Origin: Pardosa pseudoannulata
Taxonomy: Eukaryota; Arthropoda; Arachnida; Araneae; Lycosidae
Direction: 5' to 3'
Assembly: GCA_032207245.1 (NCBI GenBank)
Contig: CM063502.1
Coordinates: 109,192,691-109,256,690 of the forward strand
DNA length: 64,000 nucleotides
Within the stretch, counting starts at the first letter, position 1, and each line of letters begins with the position of its first letter. Below, piece by piece: positions 61,161 through 64,000 of the stretch. A program made the position numbers and the translations under genes. The notes below the pieces were generated by a model. The model did no database searches. It was not told the DNA's origin and saw only the letters and a list, made by a program, of their open reading frames with translations.

Positions 61161-63321
61161 CTTTTAATCTGGATAATCCAAAAATTTAAAAAAAATAAAG
61201 AAAACGAGTAATGCTATTTCCAGAGTTACAGTCATCAGATAGAAAAGATAATCGTTTATACAAAGAGTAATAATATCATTTAAGTTAGTAGATAAAAATT
61301 TCAATTTGAAAATCAGGTATGTTTTTTTTGTATTGAGTTTAAATAACATGACAAAAGATTAAAAATAGGTATTTTGCATTATAAAAAGTGTTCTGTTTTG
61401 GGTAGTATATATTTCTTTCACCCATTTAAAAAATCAAAAAGCATCTAAACATTTACAAATATCATAAATACTGTAGATAATATAACCAGAGATCGCAAGG
61501 GAAGAATGTTACACAACTAACATTTTTAGTCAAAAACAGGCATTTTAGAAATGTTTCATTTAGAAAATTAAAATAAATTTTATTATTTTTCCTAAAATGC
61601 ATCACATTTATAAAGCAGGGATATTTTCTATCTATAATAGTAGTCAATAAATGAGAACTGGTCTAATAAAAGTATTTGAAATTAAAATACCAGATATTAT
61701 ACTAATGCTTAATCTTTTTGTATAGTGGCTTAAATATGGACGTTAGGAACCAAAGTCTGTACATTTAAAGATAACTGTAAGCTTAAATTTTATAGCAGTT
61801 GAAAATAAATTTGAAATAGTAGGTAAAAGCCTTGTTAGCAAGTGTTGATTGGGGATATTCTTACCAACTAATCGTGTTGTATGGGTATAGGTTTATCAAA
61901 GTATTAATAATTTTAAGCAAAATTTTATATTGCAATTTGAATTATTTTATCCTACCATAAACAAACATGGATAAAATAAGTGATTAATAATATATCAAAG
62001 GGATATAATGCTACTGATTTTGATTAAACAAAAAATAGAAATAATTAGTTATCACATGATACAATATTTTAGTACAAAATGCGTTTTTCTATATTCTATT
62101 TTTATATTTTTATTTCTGATTAATCAATAAAAGAGAATGATTCATAAAGCTTTATGAATTTCACACACATTAAACTAATTAGTTTAGACATTCATATATA
62201 AAAGTATTTATCTTTTTAAATTTAATATTTGAAAGAAGGACTAAATACTTCTTAAGGGTCAATCATGATAGAGATATAAAAAATGTTATATCAAAATAAC
62301 AATTTTTGAATTAGGAAAATGTATGCATAAATTTATAGAAAATTCTAATTAATTATTCTACTTTAAAGATAAATCAAATCAATCGACGCAACCCGTTATA
62401 TACATTAACCACACAAATAAATACACCGCATACAGATAATATCCATAATAATGTTTATTCTAAAAGATGAGTAAGCATTAGCTAATGCATTAAAAATAAT
62501 GTATTGAAATCTAAACTACAGAAAAAGCCTCAAACAAAATTTCAATTTGTTACGTATAATGTTTTTTACAGATAAAATCGTTATGTTTAATAAAATATAA
62601 TTTTAAAGAATAGTTTGATGGTAACACTTCAAATCATCAAAATTTAATGATTACTATAACAGTTTCAAATTTATAGATTTTAAAATCCTGACTTTTTTCG
62701 TTAATTTAGTCATATATAGTACCAATAAATATAAGATTTTGTGCCTGTATATGCCAAGATCAATTTAAAATTAACCATTTAATAGACAACATATAATAAC
62801 TCTTATGTTGATGTAGATCAAAATAAATTTGCGTGATAACATGATTAAAACAAATTTTATTTATATAAATTACGTTAAAAGTTAATATCAAATAGTTATT
62901 TCTTCACCAAAAGTTTATTAACATTTATTTATATGTTTTTACAACCGTAATAGTTTAGTCAATAAATTATACAGAATTTGAAATAACAGTTTGATAGGAA
63001 AATTTATACAATATGAGTAGTCTCCACAGTGTTAATTACAATGATGTCAATTAAACTAAAGTTTGTTTATTAATTTACAGTTATTACATTTTATTGTAAT
63101 ATATTTTAGCTTTATGTTTATAATAACATTGCGTTTATTGACTAGACTAAATTAAGCTATTTATTTTGTTGTTTATGCCTAATAGAAAAACAAAATACAT
63201 TTCTCATTCACATTTGTGAAATGAAAACAAGAAAATGTTACTGTCATTTCTTTATCTTTACAAATTCAATGGATAGAAAAAATTGTAAATATGAGTACTA
63301 TCACTATGCCTAGGTCTACAT
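61161..63321. other. Nothing seen
   Basis: Very AT-rich throughout; short minus frames at 61164-61349 and 61462-61647 are unsupported. Confidence 0.5.
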
Positions 63322-63357
63322 CATCTATCTATCTATCCATCTATGTCTATCTATCTA

Positions 63358-63413
<56 letters not shown>

Positions 63414-63456
63414 GATATAGATATAGATATATAGATATATTGTGTATAGATAGATA
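63322..63456. repeat. Compound microsatellite (CTAT)n(AT)n(GATA)n, roughly palindromic
   Basis: ATCTATCTATCTATCC and CTATCTATCTATCT, then AT alternation (63361-63408), then AGATATAGATATAGATA and ATAGATAGATACA. CTAT on one side and GATA on the other make the whole tract imperfectly self-complementary. Confidence 0.97.
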
Positions 63457-63895
63457 CATTGTATGTAGATGCGGTTCAGTTCAAGAAAGAGTTTTTAGAA
63501 AATTATTGCTTTAAAAAATAATTCATTAAAAATAATTATTATTTTAATTTTTGGTTTATTAAAAAATTTAATTACAAGCAATAATTACTGTTCAGGTAAT
63601 GAGTAAAATTGTTTAGTAACTAAACAAAAAATATTATTTATTACATATAAATTGAGAAAAATTAAAAAAAATAACATTAACAGATGAACATAAGCCCATT
63701 GGCTGAGTAACTGATATATGGTTCAAAAATCTTTTACGTATAAAACGTGAATATACAACGAATAATTATATTGAGAGTCCCTCCCCTTCTTTTCTACTTA
63801 AAGGGTTATAAATGTCAGAAAAATAAATTTAGCCTTTCAAATGAGCATATAATTTATTAAAATTACTCTGTTCCTTAAGAAAAACGCCCGTTTAC

Positions 63896-63959
63896 CTTTT
63901 GTCCGAGCTGCCGCGATGCAATCCAAACGAACCGCACACTCCAAATACATAGGCACCAT
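63896..63959 (-). CDS. Possible first coding exon of an unidentified gene, cut by the window edge upstream
   Basis: On the minus strand an ATG at 63959 opens 21 codons (MVPMYLECAVRLDC, then IAAARTK) and leaves one base before a donor-like CAAAAG|GTAAAC (exon end 63896). The block is richer in GC and CpG than its surroundings. An in-frame stop lies a few codons upstream in another frame, and about 40 bp further the window ends, so the upstream part cannot be examined. I recognise no domain. It could equally be an alternative 5' UTR exon of a leftward gene such as the Knirps-like receptor; splicing to the exon at 15557 would put the ATG frame out of register, so it would then be non-coding. Confidence 0.25.
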
Positions 63960-64000
63960 GAAAAATCTGAGCTCTAATTCATCAACAATCTTTCATCCAA

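Overview
The window is AT-rich eukaryotic DNA, almost all non-coding, with intron/exon structure, tRNA-derived SINEs, terminal-inverted-repeat transposon relics, long (TA)n microsatellites and many local tandem duplications. Nothing looks bacterial or viral: there are no operons, and the only long ORFs are microsatellite translations or unsupported. The one coding exon I can identify is of an arthropod-type nuclear receptor, so I infer an arthropod with a low-GC, repeat-rich genome. I cannot name the lineage from the sequence alone.

The anchor is a 26-codon exon on the minus strand (15480-15557). It encodes the complete first zinc finger of a Knirps-family (NR0A) nuclear receptor and is bounded by a good acceptor and a good donor. 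Its ATG is the first codon of the exon, so transcription must begin in an upstream non-coding exon. The best candidate is a GC-rich, CpG-containing island at about 27.2-27.6 kb. It has a strong minus-strand donor (CAG|GTAAGG, junction 27319/27318) and a palindromic CRE (TGACGTCA). If the two are joined, intron 1 is about 11.8 kb. The second zinc finger and the rest of the protein were not found between 1 and 15479 and are probably beyond the left edge. A second possible minus-strand exon touches the right edge (63896-63959); its identity is unknown.

Layout: 1-9 kb is AT-rich with a two-copy 284-bp duplication and a six-copy 195-bp tandem array (7051-8221). A block at 9.1-9.5 kb has higher GC and a perfect 18-bp hairpin. 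9.8-12.9 kb holds a 191-bp duplication, SINE family B and a C10/C10/(TA)n tract. 12.9-15.47 kb is a degenerate tandem array running right up to the receptor exon. 15.6-27.3 kb (probable intron 1) contains a 239-bp foldback MITE with TTAA ends, a 36-bp minisatellite, a SINE relic and two TA tracts. 27.3-33.5 kb holds the promoter-like island and further duplications. 33.5-35.3 kb is an alternating long/short repeat array split by a SINE with a 12-bp target duplication. 36.0-36.9 kb has very long TA microsatellites. 43.5-46.4 kb is a cluster of four SINE-A copies. 52-57 kb has tRNA-like relics, a SINE-B copy and a dead Tc1-like transposase. 57-64 kb has two more tandem arrays, a SINE-A copy with a target duplication, a compound microsatellite and the right-edge exon candidate.

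Two patterns stand out at window scale. One is the number of independent two-to-six-copy tandem duplications with periods mostly between about 190 and 285 bp. The other is a tRNA-derived SINE family of about 175-180 bp with eight recognisable copies, two of them with clear target-site duplications.
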